From JBPRGG01 sp051418075 (GTDB taxonomy: Bacteria > Bacteroidota > Bacteroidia > Cytophagales > Cyclobacteriaceae), in assembly GCA_051418075.1 (NCBI GenBank), contig JBPRGG010000037.1:16411-80410 (forward strand): a stretch of 64,000 nucleotides of DNA, written 5' to 3'. The stretch's first letter is position 1, and every line of letters begins with the position of its first letter. Position numbers and translations under genes: made by a program. This document shows, piece by piece, positions 8,312 through 17,872 of this stretch. The notes under the pieces were generated by a model that had not been told where the DNA came from, did no database searches, and was given only the letters and a program-made list of their open reading frames with translations.

Positions 8312-11300
8312 ATGTCACATAAACCTGAAATATACCAACCGAAAAACCATCTTAGAGTTTTAACTGCTGCATCCCTTTTTGATGGACATGATGCCTCCAT
8401 CAACATCATGCGAAGGATCATGCAAGCCAGTGGTGCAGAAGTGATACATCTGGGTCATAATCGTTCAGCCCATGAAATTGTGAGCAGTGCCATTCAGGAA
8501 GATGTCCAATCTATAGCCATTACATCCTATCAGGGTGGGCATCTGGAGTTTTTTAAATATATCTTTGATCTGCTTCATGAAAAAGGACGTCAGGATATCA
8601 GGCTGTTTGGTGGTGGCGGAGGTACAATTTTGGCCTCAGAGATAGAAAATATGGAAGCATATGGTATCACTAAAATATATACTCCCGAAGACGGACGAAA
8701 ACTAGGCTTGCAAGGCATGATCAATGATCTTTTACAAAAAAGTGACTTTCCATTAGGTCTGGATCAGCCTCTGGATCAAATGGATCTAAAAGATCCAAAA
8801 ATGATGGCCCGAGCCATTACACTGGCTGAAAATGAACCAGATCGTTTTTTAAATGCCAATCCATCTGGTTTAGTTTCTGACAAAGAGACACCTGTTATTG
8901 GTATTACCGGAACTGGTGGTTCAGGAAAATCATCCCTGGTAGATGAGCTGATCAGGAGATTTGTGGAGCATAGAAAAGATCAGCAAATTGGCATAATTTC
9001 AGTGGACCCCACCAAACGAAAGACCGGAGGGGCACTATTGGGAGACCGGATCAGGATGAATGCCATATACCATCCTGCCATATTTATGCGTTCACTGGCT
9101 ACCCGACAAGCCCATATTTCGTTGTCCCGTCATATTGATAAAGTGATTCATTTGATGAAGGCAGCCGGTTATGACCTGATTATCCTGGAATCTTCCGGAA
9201 TAGGTCAATCCGATTCAGAGATCGTAGATTTTGCTGATCTTTCAGTTTATGTAATGACTCCAGAGTTCGGGGCAGCCAGTCAGCTGGAAAAAATCGATAT
9301 GTTAGACTTTGCCGACCTGGTGGTTATCAACAAGTTTGATAAAAAAGGGGCGTTGGATGCTTTAAAAGATGTAAAAAAACAATATCAACGCAATCATCAG
9401 CTTTGGCAGCAGGACCCGGAACAGATGCCGGTAATTGGCAGTATAGCCTCACAATTCAATGATCCCGGAATGAACCAGTTATTTAATAAGGTGCTGAAAA
9501 GATTGAATTGGCGGCCTGACAAAGACCTTTCCCTTAAGACCTCCTCAAAGATCCAGATCATACCGGGTAAACGAGAAGGATACCTGGCCGAAATCAGTGA
9601 ATCAGTCAGAAACTATAATTTATGGGTGCAAAAGCAAAGTCAGCTGGCCACCCAGCTTTTTGCCCTGAGCACAAGCATAAAGATCATTCCCGAAACCCAA
9701 ACGGAATTAGAAAAAGCATTAAAGGAACATATGTCTTCCCTGGAGCAAAGATTAAACCCAGACAACCTCAAGATCATTCAGGAGTGGCCAGAGATGATCA
9801 AAAAATACCAACAGGAGGAATTCATTTATAAGATAAGAGGAAAGGAAATAAAGATCAAAACCTCTGATCTGACTTTATCAAATAGCCGGATTCCCAAAGT
9901 CGCCCTACCTCGTTATGAATCCTGGGGAGATATCCTGAAGTGGAACCTGCAAGAAAATGTTCCGGGGGAGTTTCCTTATACAGCCGGTGTTTTCCCTTTC
10001 AAACGGGAATCTGAAGACCCTACCCGTATGTTTGCCGGAGAGGGAGCTCCGGAAAGAACCAACCACCGTTTTCATTATCTTTGCCATGACATTGCAGCCA
10101 AAAGATTGTCAACAGCATTTGATTCTGTAACTTTGTATGGCAATGACCCGGATCATCGTCCCGATATTTATGGTAAAGTGGGTAATTCTGGTGTTTCCAT
10201 TTGTAGTCTGGATGATGCTAAAAAGTTGTATTCCGGTTTTAATCTGGCTGATCCGCGCACTTCCGTTTCTATGACCATCAATGGACCTGCAGCAATAATT
10301 ACTGCATTTTTCCTGAATGCTGCCATTGATCAGCAATGCGAAATCTATATCAGGGAAAATAGATTAACAGAGACAATTGAACAGAAAATCAGGCAAAAAT
10401 TTGAGCATAAGAATGCAAAACCTCCCCAATACCAGGGAAACCTGCCGGAAGGAAATGACGGTCTGGGGTTAATGCTTCTGGGTGTTACCGGAGATCAGGT
10501 TTTACCTAAAGAGACTTATCAAAAGATCAAAGCTGATACATTATTACGGGTAAGAGGAACTGTACAGGCAGATATTCTTAAAGAAGACCAGGCTCAAAAC
10601 ACCTGTATATTTTCCACTGAGTTCTCTCTGAAGCTGATGGGTGATGTCCAGCAATATTTTATTGACCATCAGGTACAAAACTTCTATTCTGTTTCAATTT
10701 CAGGCTATCATATTGCAGAGGCTGGGGCTAATCCCATTACCCAACTGGCTTTTACCCTGGCCAATGGGTTTACCTACGTTGAGTATTACCTTTCCCGGGG
10801 AATGGACATTGACCAATTTGCTCCGAACCTTTCATTTTTCTTTTCCAATGGCATTGATGCAGAATATGCTGTAATTGGAAGAGTGGCCAGACGAATCTGG
10901 GCGAAAGCCATCAAAAACATTTATGGTGGCAATGAAAGGAGCCAAAAGCTGAAATATCATATCCAAACCTCCGGCCGTTCATTGCATGCCCAGGAAATCA
11001 GCTTCAATGATATTCGTACTACTCTTCAGGCTTTGTATGCCATTTATGACAATTGCAATTCGCTGCATACCAACGCCTATGATGAGGCCATCACCACTCC
11101 AACAGAAGAATCTGTACGAAAAGCCATGGCAATTCAGCTAATCATTAATAAGGAACTGGGTCTGGCTAAAAATGAAAACCCCATACAAGGCTCATTCATC
11201 ATTGAGCAACTGACAGACCTGGTGGAAGAAGCTGTAATGCTGGAATTTGATCGTCTCAATGATCGAGGAGGAGTTTTAGGAGCCATGGAAACCATGTATC

Positions 11301-11647
11301 AGCGTAATAAGATCCAGGAAGAAAGCCTTTTCTATGAGTCCCGGAAACACTCAGGTCAATATCCCATCGTTGGTGTGAATACATTTTTAAGTCAGGAACC
11401 AGAGCAAGCCCCTAAAAATATCACCCGCGCCACTACTGAAGAAAAAGATAATCAGATTCAAAACCTGCAAAACCTGTATAGATTGCACCATGAAGAATCT
11501 CAAACCCTGCTCATAAACCTGAAAAAGGATGTTCTGGCCGGTGAAAACATTTTCGATGTACTGATGGAAGTGACAAAATACTGTTCTTTAGGACAAATCA
11601 CTCAAACACTTTTTGAGGTAGGTGGACAATACCGCAGAAATATGTAG
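8312..11647 (+). CDS. icmF: Fused isobutyryl-CoA mutase (IcmF)
   Basis: A 1111-residue adenosylcobalamin-dependent acyl-CoA mutase fused to its own G-protein chaperone. Residues about 14-140 are the B12-binding domain, with the base-off motif D24-G-H26-D-A-S. Residues about 193-420 are a MeaB/ArgK-type GTPase with P-loop G-T-G-G-S-G-K-S-S (200-208). The rest is the substrate-binding TIM barrel, including F-A-G-E-G-A-P-E-R-T-N-H-R-F-H-Y-L, typical of IcmF. Known IcmF enzymes interconvert isobutyryl-CoA and n-butyryl-CoA and sometimes isovaleryl/pivalyl-CoA. The length is normal for the family. It is divergent from the mla operon, with no partner genes adjacent. Confidence 0.93.
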   Translation: MSHKPEIYQPKNHLRVLTAASLFDGHDASINIMRRIMQASGAEVIHLGHNRSAHEIVSSAIQEDVQSIAITSYQGGHLEFFKYIFDLLHEKGRQDIRLFGGGGGTILASEIENMEAYGITKIYTPEDGRKLGLQGMINDLLQKSDFPLGLDQPLDQMDLKDPKMMARAITLAENEPDRFLNANPSGLVSDKETPVIGITGTGGSGKSSLVDELIRRFVEHRKDQQIGIISVDPTKRKTGGALLGDRIRMNAIYHPAIFMRSLATRQAHISLSRHIDKVIHLMKAAGYDLIILESSGIGQSDSEIVDFADLSVYVMTPEFGAASQLEKIDMLDFADLVVINKFDKKGALDALKDVKKQYQRNHQLWQQDPEQMPVIGSIASQFNDPGMNQLFNKVLKRLNWRPDKDLSLKTSSKIQIIPGKREGYLAEISESVRNYNLWVQKQSQLATQLFALSTSIKIIPETQTELEKALKEHMSSLEQRLNPDNLKIIQEWPEMIKKYQQEEFIYKIRGKEIKIKTSDLTLSNSRIPKVALPRYESWGDILKWNLQENVPGEFPYTAGVFPFKRESEDPTRMFAGEGAPERTNHRFHYLCHDIAAKRLSTAFDSVTLYGNDPDHRPDIYGKVGNSGVSICSLDDAKKLYSGFNLADPRTSVSMTINGPAAIITAFFLNAAIDQQCEIYIRENRLTETIEQKIRQKFEHKNAKPPQYQGNLPEGNDGLGLMLLGVTGDQVLPKETYQKIKADTLLRVRGTVQADILKEDQAQNTCIFSTEFSLKLMGDVQQYFIDHQVQNFYSVSISGYHIAEAGANPITQLAFTLANGFTYVEYYLSRGMDIDQFAPNLSFFFSNGIDAEYAVIGRVARRIWAKAIKNIYGGNERSQKLKYHIQTSGRSLHAQEISFNDIRTTLQALYAIYDNCNSLHTNAYDEAITTPTEESVRKAMAIQLIINKELGLAKNENPIQGSFIIEQLTDLVEEAVMLEFDRLNDRGGVLGAMETMYQRNKIQEESLFYESRKHSGQYPIVGVNTFLSQEPEQAPKNITRATTEEKDNQIQNLQNLYRLHHEESQTLLINLKKDVLAGENIFDVLMEVTKYCSLGQITQTLFEVGGQYRRNM

Positions 11648-11760
11648 TTAAATCCTGCTTTTATTCTTTCAATCCTACACCTGTAATCATTATTCTCTAA
11701 ATAATGGATATAAAATTATCCTGCCCCTTATCTTCAAGCCTGCAATTAATTTAAGATGCT

Positions 11761-13374
11761 ATGAAATTAATGTTAAAGCCTTTATTTAGGTGTACATTGG
11801 GCTTATTTATTCTCAGTATGCTGATCAGCGCCTGTATCAGCGATTATGACTTTGACCAGGTAGCCCAGGTAAAATGGCAGCCCCAGTATGCATTGCCATT
11901 AATAAACGGAGCATTGGGTGTGGAACATCTGCTTAATGATGAAGATTCCTCTGCCTTAAGAACCTATGACGATGGTTTATTTTACCTGGTTTATGAAAAA
12001 CAACTGGAATCCCGGGAAATCGGCGATTTAATTAAAATTCCAGACAAAATATTCAGCAGATCGTATTCCAGAAATATTCCGGTCGTCATACCTCCTTTTT
12101 CCCAACAGGTGCTTTATCAACGCTCTGAGGTGATAGATCTGGAACTTTATCCTGAGCAATTATATGAAGCCCGTCTGAAACAGGGATCCATCAGGCTTCA
12201 CTTATATTCTAGTCATAATATACCCCTGCAAGTCCAGATCTCCTTCCCTTCTATAACTCAGGGAGGTGATTCTTTGGTAGTTCATCGTACCTTATCGGCT
12301 TATTATGATCAGACCGAAATGATTGATATTTCCGGGTTAAACCTGGATATGACTCAAGCCCCTCCCGGCTATAACCAGGTTCCTTTAAATATTAGCGTAA
12401 CAGCCAGTTCAAGAGGTGAACAAATTGAGGTTCCTGAAACCAGTGAAATTGGTTATACTGTGCAGTTTCAGCAAATTGAACCTCATTTCTTATTGGGTTA
12501 TTTTGGTAATCAATGGGTAGAATTACCCAAAGACAGTCTAAAAGTAGGCCCACTGGGGGATTCTTTCGGCGGAACTGAAATAAGTCTGAAGGACACCAAA
12601 ATTCAGCTGGATCTTTATAATGAGTATGGAATACCTGTGGCAGTTGATCTTAACCAGTTCCTGGGGATCGATCAGGAAGGAAATGCCAGGTCTGTCACTA
12701 CAATGCCTGCCAGTCCCATTATTATCCAGGCGCCTACTATACCTTCAGAAGTAGAACATACAACCATTCAGGTTACCAATGCTTCTGAAATCTTCAATAT
12801 GCGCCCGGAATATCTTTATTATGCTGCCGAAGCCACTATTAATCCAGCTGATGTAAATCAGTTAAACTTTTTAACCGATACCAGTAAATTAAAAATTAAC
12901 ATTAAGGCTGAAGTGCCCTTATATGGTTCTGCCAAGGGTTTGATATTGGAAGACACCCTGGAAGCCCCACTAGGCGATGATTTAAAAGATGTGGTGGTAG
13001 ACAAAGCCATTATTAAGCTAAAGGTTCAAAATGAATTTCCCATCGGTGCGCACCTGCAAATTTATCTGGCTGATCAGCATTATCAAATATTTGATTCGCT
13101 GCTGAATGAAGATCAAACACACCTGATTGTTGGCAGCCTGGTAGACCAGGAGGGGAACCTGAATAGTCCCGGCCTTTTTGACCAGGAAATCACCCTAAGT
13201 AATCAGAAATTCGAACGATTATTAGCATCTGAATACCTGATCTTGAAGGCAACAATGGAAACAAGTCCTGTATCCGGCAATATGGATTATCCGGATGTCA
13301 AATTAAAATCTCAATATAAACTTCATCTTAACCTGGGTTTACAAACACATTTAAATGTTTCATTGAATCCTTAA
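11761..13374 (+). CDS. Large lipoprotein of the DUF5723/OmpA cluster
   Basis: A 537-residue lipoprotein with a signal ending L-I-S-A-C (Cys25). The mature part is beta-rich, with repeated stretches of alternating hydrophobic residues but no motif I can name. It begins 113 bp after icmF and ends 4 bp before the DUF5723 barrel gene, so it forms the head of a three-gene envelope unit. The role is unknown; a surface or periplasmic partner of the barrel is the likely reading from context. Starts at 11761 or at the in-frame ATG 11770 would both keep the signal peptide. Confidence 0.7.
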   Translation: MKLMLKPLFRCTLGLFILSMLISACISDYDFDQVAQVKWQPQYALPLINGALGVEHLLNDEDSSALRTYDDGLFYLVYEKQLESREIGDLIKIPDKIFSRSYSRNIPVVIPPFSQQVLYQRSEVIDLELYPEQLYEARLKQGSIRLHLYSSHNIPLQVQISFPSITQGGDSLVVHRTLSAYYDQTEMIDISGLNLDMTQAPPGYNQVPLNISVTASSRGEQIEVPETSEIGYTVQFQQIEPHFLLGYFGNQWVELPKDSLKVGPLGDSFGGTEISLKDTKIQLDLYNEYGIPVAVDLNQFLGIDQEGNARSVTTMPASPIIIQAPTIPSEVEHTTIQVTNASEIFNMRPEYLYYAAEATINPADVNQLNFLTDTSKLKINIKAEVPLYGSAKGLILEDTLEAPLGDDLKDVVVDKAIIKLKVQNEFPIGAHLQIYLADQHYQIFDSLLNEDQTHLIVGSLVDQEGNLNSPGLFDQEITLSNQKFERLLASEYLILKATMETSPVSGNMDYPDVKLKSQYKLHLNLGLQTHLNVSLNP

Positions 13375-13378
13375 TGTT

Positions 13379-14776
13379 ATGAATAAGAACTTACTAACAA
13401 TTATATTTCTGGTAGTGGCATTTCCTCTGTTGGGTCAGCAGGAAGGGACACTGCATTTTATGTCAGCCATTTCCCAGGCCCGCTACAATAATCCGGCCCT
13501 GGCCCCACAATATCAATTAAATATTGGTTTGCCCGGAATCTCTTCTAATTACATCTCAGCCGCCAACTCAGGATTTAATTATAATAATATATTCTCCCGG
13601 CGGACAGAGGATGATTCTCTGATTGTGGATTTGATCAGCTTTTACAACAGTTTGAAAGAAAAGAATTATTTAAATGTAAATGCCAGCCTGGATCTGATGC
13701 ACCTGGCTTTTAAACTCAATCCCAGAATACATTTGATGCTCAATGTTTCCCAAAAGATGACAGGCAGGATCATGTATCCACAGGATCTGGCCGGCCTTCT
13801 GATTAATGGAAATGCATCACTGATCAACCAAACTATGCATTTAAGTCCCGAAGTAGAATCTTCAGGATACCTGGAAGTAGGTGTAGGTGGGTCCTATAAA
13901 GTTGATCGTAATATAACAGTGGGAGCTCGTCTGAAAATATTAAAAGGCTTATTTAACATAACCACTGAAAAAGCTGATTTTACTTTGCACACAGATCCGG
14001 ATTACAATATTACCATAGCCGGTGAAGCTCAGATCAATACTTCCGGCATTAATCAACTGGAGGACCTGAAAATTAACAGTTTTAAAGATGCCACAGCTTT
14101 AATGGCCAAAAATAATGGAGCGGCCATAGATTTGGGAGCAACCTACCAGGTTTTAGAAAATCTTTCTATAGGGTTAAGCCTGGTGGATATTGGCAGCATT
14201 AAATGGAACAATGACCTTACCAGCCAGGTACTGGAAAATGATGTAGCATATACCTTTAAAGGATTTGATCTGGCCAAAGTACTGGAAGGGGATGATGTGG
14301 GTTTTACCGAGTCCCTTGACTCATTAACGGAAACCCTCGAATTTAAAGAAGTAACAGGCAAAGCCTATCGAACCGTATTGCCTAAAAAGGTGTATCTCAG
14401 CGGTGATTATGAATTTATACCCAATTTAAGAGCTGGTCTGCTTTTTTACAGTGAAATGCACCAGGGAAGATTTAACGGAGGTGTCTCATCCAGTCTGATC
14501 AAGGATTTTGGCAGGCTCATGAGTTTATCTTTGAGCTATTCTGTGAACAATCACAGTTACAATAATTTAGGAGCAGGAATATCATTTAATTTTTCTCCGG
14601 TACAACTGTATTTCGTGGGGGACAATACTTTAAGGGCCCCCCTTACCCTGGCTACCCAGAAAGAATTGAATCCATTTCTTAACAGTACCAAAAACTTTAA
14701 TTTAAGGTTTGGAATGAATCTGATATTTGGTTACAGTAAAAAACAAGATCGAATATCCAGCTATCCGGAGTTTTAA
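13379..14776 (+). CDS. DUF5723-family outer-membrane barrel protein
   Basis: A 465-residue protein with a signal peptide ending L-L-G-Q (residue 20), followed by H-F-M-S-A-I-S-Q-A-R-Y-N-N-P-A. That opening is typical of DUF5723 and of related PorP/SprF-like barrels, which begin with a plug stating 'N-P-A'. The remainder alternates hydrophobic and polar residues as in an outer-membrane beta-barrel. It is translationally close to its neighbours (4 bp and 25 bp gaps). Its job is unknown; barrels of this kind often pair with OmpA/propeller proteins. Confidence 0.72.
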   Translation: MNKNLLTIIFLVVAFPLLGQQEGTLHFMSAISQARYNNPALAPQYQLNIGLPGISSNYISAANSGFNYNNIFSRRTEDDSLIVDLISFYNSLKEKNYLNVNASLDLMHLAFKLNPRIHLMLNVSQKMTGRIMYPQDLAGLLINGNASLINQTMHLSPEVESSGYLEVGVGGSYKVDRNITVGARLKILKGLFNITTEKADFTLHTDPDYNITIAGEAQINTSGINQLEDLKINSFKDATALMAKNNGAAIDLGATYQVLENLSIGLSLVDIGSIKWNNDLTSQVLENDVAYTFKGFDLAKVLEGDDVGFTESLDSLTETLEFKEVTGKAYRTVLPKKVYLSGDYEFIPNLRAGLLFYSEMHQGRFNGGVSSSLIKDFGRLMSLSLSYSVNNHSYNNLGAGISFNFSPVQLYFVGDNTLRAPLTLATQKELNPFLNSTKNFNLRFGMNLIFGYSKKQDRISSYPEF

Positions 14777-14801
14777 AAGGAAAGATAAATTTGAATAGAA
14801 A

Positions 14802-16877
14802 ATGAAAAATTCAATCCTATATATTTTCATCACCCTGGGCTGGATGTTTACCAGCCAGGCTCAGGCACAAGAAGCTTTTATACCCCAAAACATGGGCGAA
14901 TTTGTGAATTCACGTTATAGCGAGATCAACCCGGTAATATCCCCCGATGGCAGTACTTTATACTTTGTCCGGGTAAATCATCCTGCCAATAATTATGGTG
15001 AGGAAAACAGCCAGGATATTTGGTTCACTAAAAAAAATGAGGATGGAACCTGGGCCGAAGCTACCCGATTGTCTGATTCTATAAATATCGCCCGGTTTAA
15101 TTCCATTCTTTCAATTTCTGCTGATGGTCATACAGCCTTAATCAATGGTGTATTTGATAAAAAAGGCACCATATGGAAAAAAAGGGGAATATCCATGATA
15201 AAAAAAACACCCAATGGTTGGTCCAAACCTGAACCTATCAAAATTAATGGCTATGAAAAGGCCAATAAAGGTATGCTCAGTGATGCTTTTCTCAGTTTTG
15301 ATGGATCTATCCTGGTATTAAGCTTTGGTAAGTCCTACAATAGCCAACGGAATGATCTTTATATCAGCTTCAAAAAGGACCAGTGGGAGTACTCACGTCC
15401 TAAAAGAATTAAGGCTTTAAAAACCAAATTCAATGAAACAGCGCCATTTTTAAGCAGTGATAATAAAGTCCTCTATTTTGCCAGTAACAGGCGGGGAGCA
15501 TTAAACTATGATATTTACCGTACCGAAAGACTGGACCATGATTGGGAAGAGTGGTCTACGCCTGAATTGATCAATGACACCATCAATTCTCTGCGGTATG
15601 AATCTTTTTACAAGACTAATGAAAAAGGAAGTATGGCCTATTATAGTTCTGGTCACGAATCTATAGGCAAAGCTGATATTTTCCAAATGAAGATTTTTGA
15701 GGAAAATCCATACGTGGTAGTAAGTGGCCGGATCATCAATAAAACAAATGATCAACCACTGCCTCCCGGATCCGACTTCCTGATCACCGCCAATGGAGCT
15801 CCCATTGATTCCCTGATCGTCGATCATCAAACCTCCTCCTATCAGGCTGTTATGAGGCTGGGTAATAGCTACTCTCTTAAAGCAGAATTAAAAAACCACC
15901 GGGGTAAAAATGAAATTATAAACACATCAGATTGGCATGAATATAGGGAAATTGAGCAGGATCTTATGGTAGAACCTTTAAATTACATATCCATATCCGG
16001 AGCATTAATCCTGAAAAGCACTAATGAAATGATTCCTGCCAGGGCCAATCCACAGATTCTGGTAAATGGGCAGAAAGTTGATTCTCTGGAAATCAATCCG
16101 GAACAGGGTACCTATCATGTGAAACTCCCTTTTGGAAAAATGTACAAGTTTTTGGTTAATACCACCCAATATGAAGCCATTCCCGAGATGTTAAATGCTG
16201 CAAACATCTCTGAATTTACAGAGATCGTACAAAACCTTTACGTGGATGTGCAAAAAACAGCCATTATCACCGGAAAGATCCTGGATGACAAAACCCAGAA
16301 ACCTTTTCCTAAAGATATCCCGGTTGTGATCAATATTGATGATGAAGAAGTGAAACAGGTAAAAATAGACAGTTTGAGCCGGAATTATATGCTGGAGTTG
16401 GGATTAGGCCGGAGTTATTTGATCAATGCCATGGCAGACAATTACTATCCTATGTTCGAAACCATTGATCTGACCAATGAAAAAGATCGCATCAGGGTTT
16501 ATAAAGATCTTACCCTGATCCCCATTGAAATAGGCACTTCGGTAAGGCTTAACAATATCTTTTTTGAAACCGGAAAAGCTACCCTTAAAGCAGAGTCATT
16601 TGAAGAACTGGATCGGGTGGTTAAATTCCTAAACGATTACCCAGCCATTCAGGTAGAAATTGGTGGTCATACAGACAATGTAGGAAAGGCTGCTTATAAC
16701 TTGCAGCTATCCAAACAACGGGCTCAGTCTGTAGCAGAATATATTATGTCAAAAGGACTCCCTGCCAGTGCCATTACTTATAAAGGATATGGGCTTACCA
16801 ATCCAGTGGCTGACAATAAAACGCCTATGGGAAGACAACTTAACCGGCGGGTCGAATTTACCATTATAGGAAAATGA
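14802..16877 (+). CDS. PD40 propeller / triple repeat / OmpA-family protein
   Basis: A 691-residue exported protein (signal ends S-Q-A-Q-A-Q near 23). Residues about 35-295 hold PD40-type propeller repeats, such as I-S-P-D-G-S-T-L-Y-F and L-S-S-D-N-K-V-L-Y-F-A-S-N-R. Residues 304 to about 578 hold three beta-sandwich-like repeats whose marker Gly residues are G309, G400 and G491, exactly 91 apart. The C-terminus is an OmpA domain, with G-G-H-T-D-N and the L-S-K-Q-R-A motif that binds peptidoglycan. The order resembles PorE of the type IX secretion system, but without an evident TPR module. It probably links an outer-membrane complex to the cell wall. Confidence 0.82.
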   Translation: MKNSILYIFITLGWMFTSQAQAQEAFIPQNMGEFVNSRYSEINPVISPDGSTLYFVRVNHPANNYGEENSQDIWFTKKNEDGTWAEATRLSDSINIARFNSILSISADGHTALINGVFDKKGTIWKKRGISMIKKTPNGWSKPEPIKINGYEKANKGMLSDAFLSFDGSILVLSFGKSYNSQRNDLYISFKKDQWEYSRPKRIKALKTKFNETAPFLSSDNKVLYFASNRRGALNYDIYRTERLDHDWEEWSTPELINDTINSLRYESFYKTNEKGSMAYYSSGHESIGKADIFQMKIFEENPYVVVSGRIINKTNDQPLPPGSDFLITANGAPIDSLIVDHQTSSYQAVMRLGNSYSLKAELKNHRGKNEIINTSDWHEYREIEQDLMVEPLNYISISGALILKSTNEMIPARANPQILVNGQKVDSLEINPEQGTYHVKLPFGKMYKFLVNTTQYEAIPEMLNAANISEFTEIVQNLYVDVQKTAIITGKILDDKTQKPFPKDIPVVINIDDEEVKQVKIDSLSRNYMLELGLGRSYLINAMADNYYPMFETIDLTNEKDRIRVYKDLTLIPIEIGTSVRLNNIFFETGKATLKAESFEELDRVVKFLNDYPAIQVEIGGHTDNVGKAAYNLQLSKQRAQSVAEYIMSKGLPASAITYKGYGLTNPVADNKTPMGRQLNRRVEFTIIGK

Positions 16878-16907
16878 TAATGACTACTATAAATTTGCAT
16901 TTAAGTA

Positions 16908-16933
16908 GGAGCCTCAGCAATGAGGCTTTTTTT
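16908..16933 (+). terminator. Intrinsic terminator after the OmpA cluster
   Basis: GCCTCA (16911-16916), loop GCAA, TGAGGC (16921-16926), then seven T. It ends the 11.8-16.9 kb unit. Confidence 0.88.
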
Positions 16934-16941
16934 ATTTTACT

Positions 16942-17178
16942 TCAGCATCTTTGAATATCATCTCTCAGTTGAATCTTACCATCGAGCAGGTTAATTTTGC
17001 CCCGGTTATGCAGAAAATCTACCACCTGTTCCTTGCCCAATAACCGATCTGAACAGCTTTTAAACATGATTTCCGGTCCGAATTCCCGGGAGATCAGGAT
17101 CATCAGTATTTCTTGCGTCACAGGAAGGGATTGCTGGGCTAAAAGATCTAAAACATTATGAATATGAGTCACTTGCAT
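16942..17178 (-). CDS. YecH-like small metal-binding protein
   Basis: A 78-residue protein matching the YecH/DUF2492 family. The pattern is an N-terminal His-rich H-I-H-N-V-L-D, a central F-G-P-E-I-M-F-K-S-C, then V-V-D-F-L-H-N-R-G-K-I and a C-terminal Cys. His and Cys residues probably bind a metal; a cellular role is not established. It overlaps nothing and sits head-on to the OmpA-cluster terminator. Annotated mainly on family resemblance. Confidence 0.62.
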   Translation of the reverse strand: MQVTHIHNVLDLLAQQSLPVTQEILMILISREFGPEIMFKSCSDRLLGKEQVVDFLHNRGKINLLDGKIQLRDDIQRC

Positions 17179-17239
17179 ATTTTTTTATTCAAATATAGGC
17201 CACTTCATCAGCAGTTATTTATGATCTCAATCATAAAGC

Positions 17240-17746
17240 TCATATTTCCAACTTTTGCTGATAGATCTGATAGTTTACCTGGTCAAAAACTGCAAATATT
17301 ATTTTTTCCGGGACTTTATACTGATCAAAAAACTGTCTTACCTGCCTGATCGCTATTTCGGCAGCCTTATCTTTGGGAAAATGATATACCCCGGTTCTGA
17401 TATTGGGAAAAGCAATTGATTTGATATCATGCTCCAGGGCCAATTGCAGACTACTTTGGTAGCATCCTGCCAAAAGTTGATCTTCTCCCTGATTTCCTCC
17501 TTTCCAAACTGGCCCTACCGCATGTATGACGTACTTTGCCGGTAAATTATATCCTTTGGTGATTTTAGCCTGACCGGTTGGACATCCATGTAAAGCTTTG
17601 CATGCTTCGAGTAATTGCGGGCCGGCAGCCCGATGAATAGCTCCATCCACACCACCTCCACCTAACAAGCTGGTATTTGCGGCATTTACAATAGCATCTA
17701 CTTTTAGTTGGGTAATATCTGTCTGTAACAGCTCTATCTTTTCCAT
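17240..17746 (-). CDS. Macro-domain protein (O-acetyl-ADP-ribose deacetylase type)
   Basis: A 168-residue single macro domain. The motifs are I-V-N-A-A-N (near 20-25), L-L-G-G-G-G-V-D-G-A-I-H (28-39) and F-P-N-I-R-T-G-V-Y near 112. These are the ADP-ribose-binding loops and the catalytic region of the MacroD/YmdB class, which hydrolyses O-acetyl-ADP-ribose and removes mono-ADP-ribose from acidic residues. The usual S-T-G in the last loop is R-T-G here. It is a soluble, stand-alone gene with no ADP-ribosyltransferase in view. Confidence 0.85.
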   Translation of the reverse strand: MEKIELLQTDITQLKVDAIVNAANTSLLGGGGVDGAIHRAAGPQLLEACKALHGCPTGQAKITKGYNLPAKYVIHAVGPVWKGGNQGEDQLLAGCYQSSLQLALEHDIKSIAFPNIRTGVYHFPKDKAAEIAIRQVRQFFDQYKVPEKIIFAVFDQVNYQIYQQKLEI

Positions 17747-17813
17747 AAATTCAGGTAACTTTCAACTTAAATAATAAGACATTTACCAGTAAGATGTTTG
17801 AAAAAGGGAGCAA

Positions 17814-17850
17814 TAAAAAACCTTGTCTGCAATATCAGGCTGACAAGGTT
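17814..17850 (-). terminator. Intrinsic terminator of the DUF1080 gene
   Basis: On the minus strand AACCTTGTC pairs with GACAAGGTT across a 14-nt loop and runs into a T-rich tail (17815-17820), about 25 nt after the stop codon at 17873. Confidence 0.8.
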
Positions 17851-17872
17851 TCGGTAAATTTTTTTATCCTTA

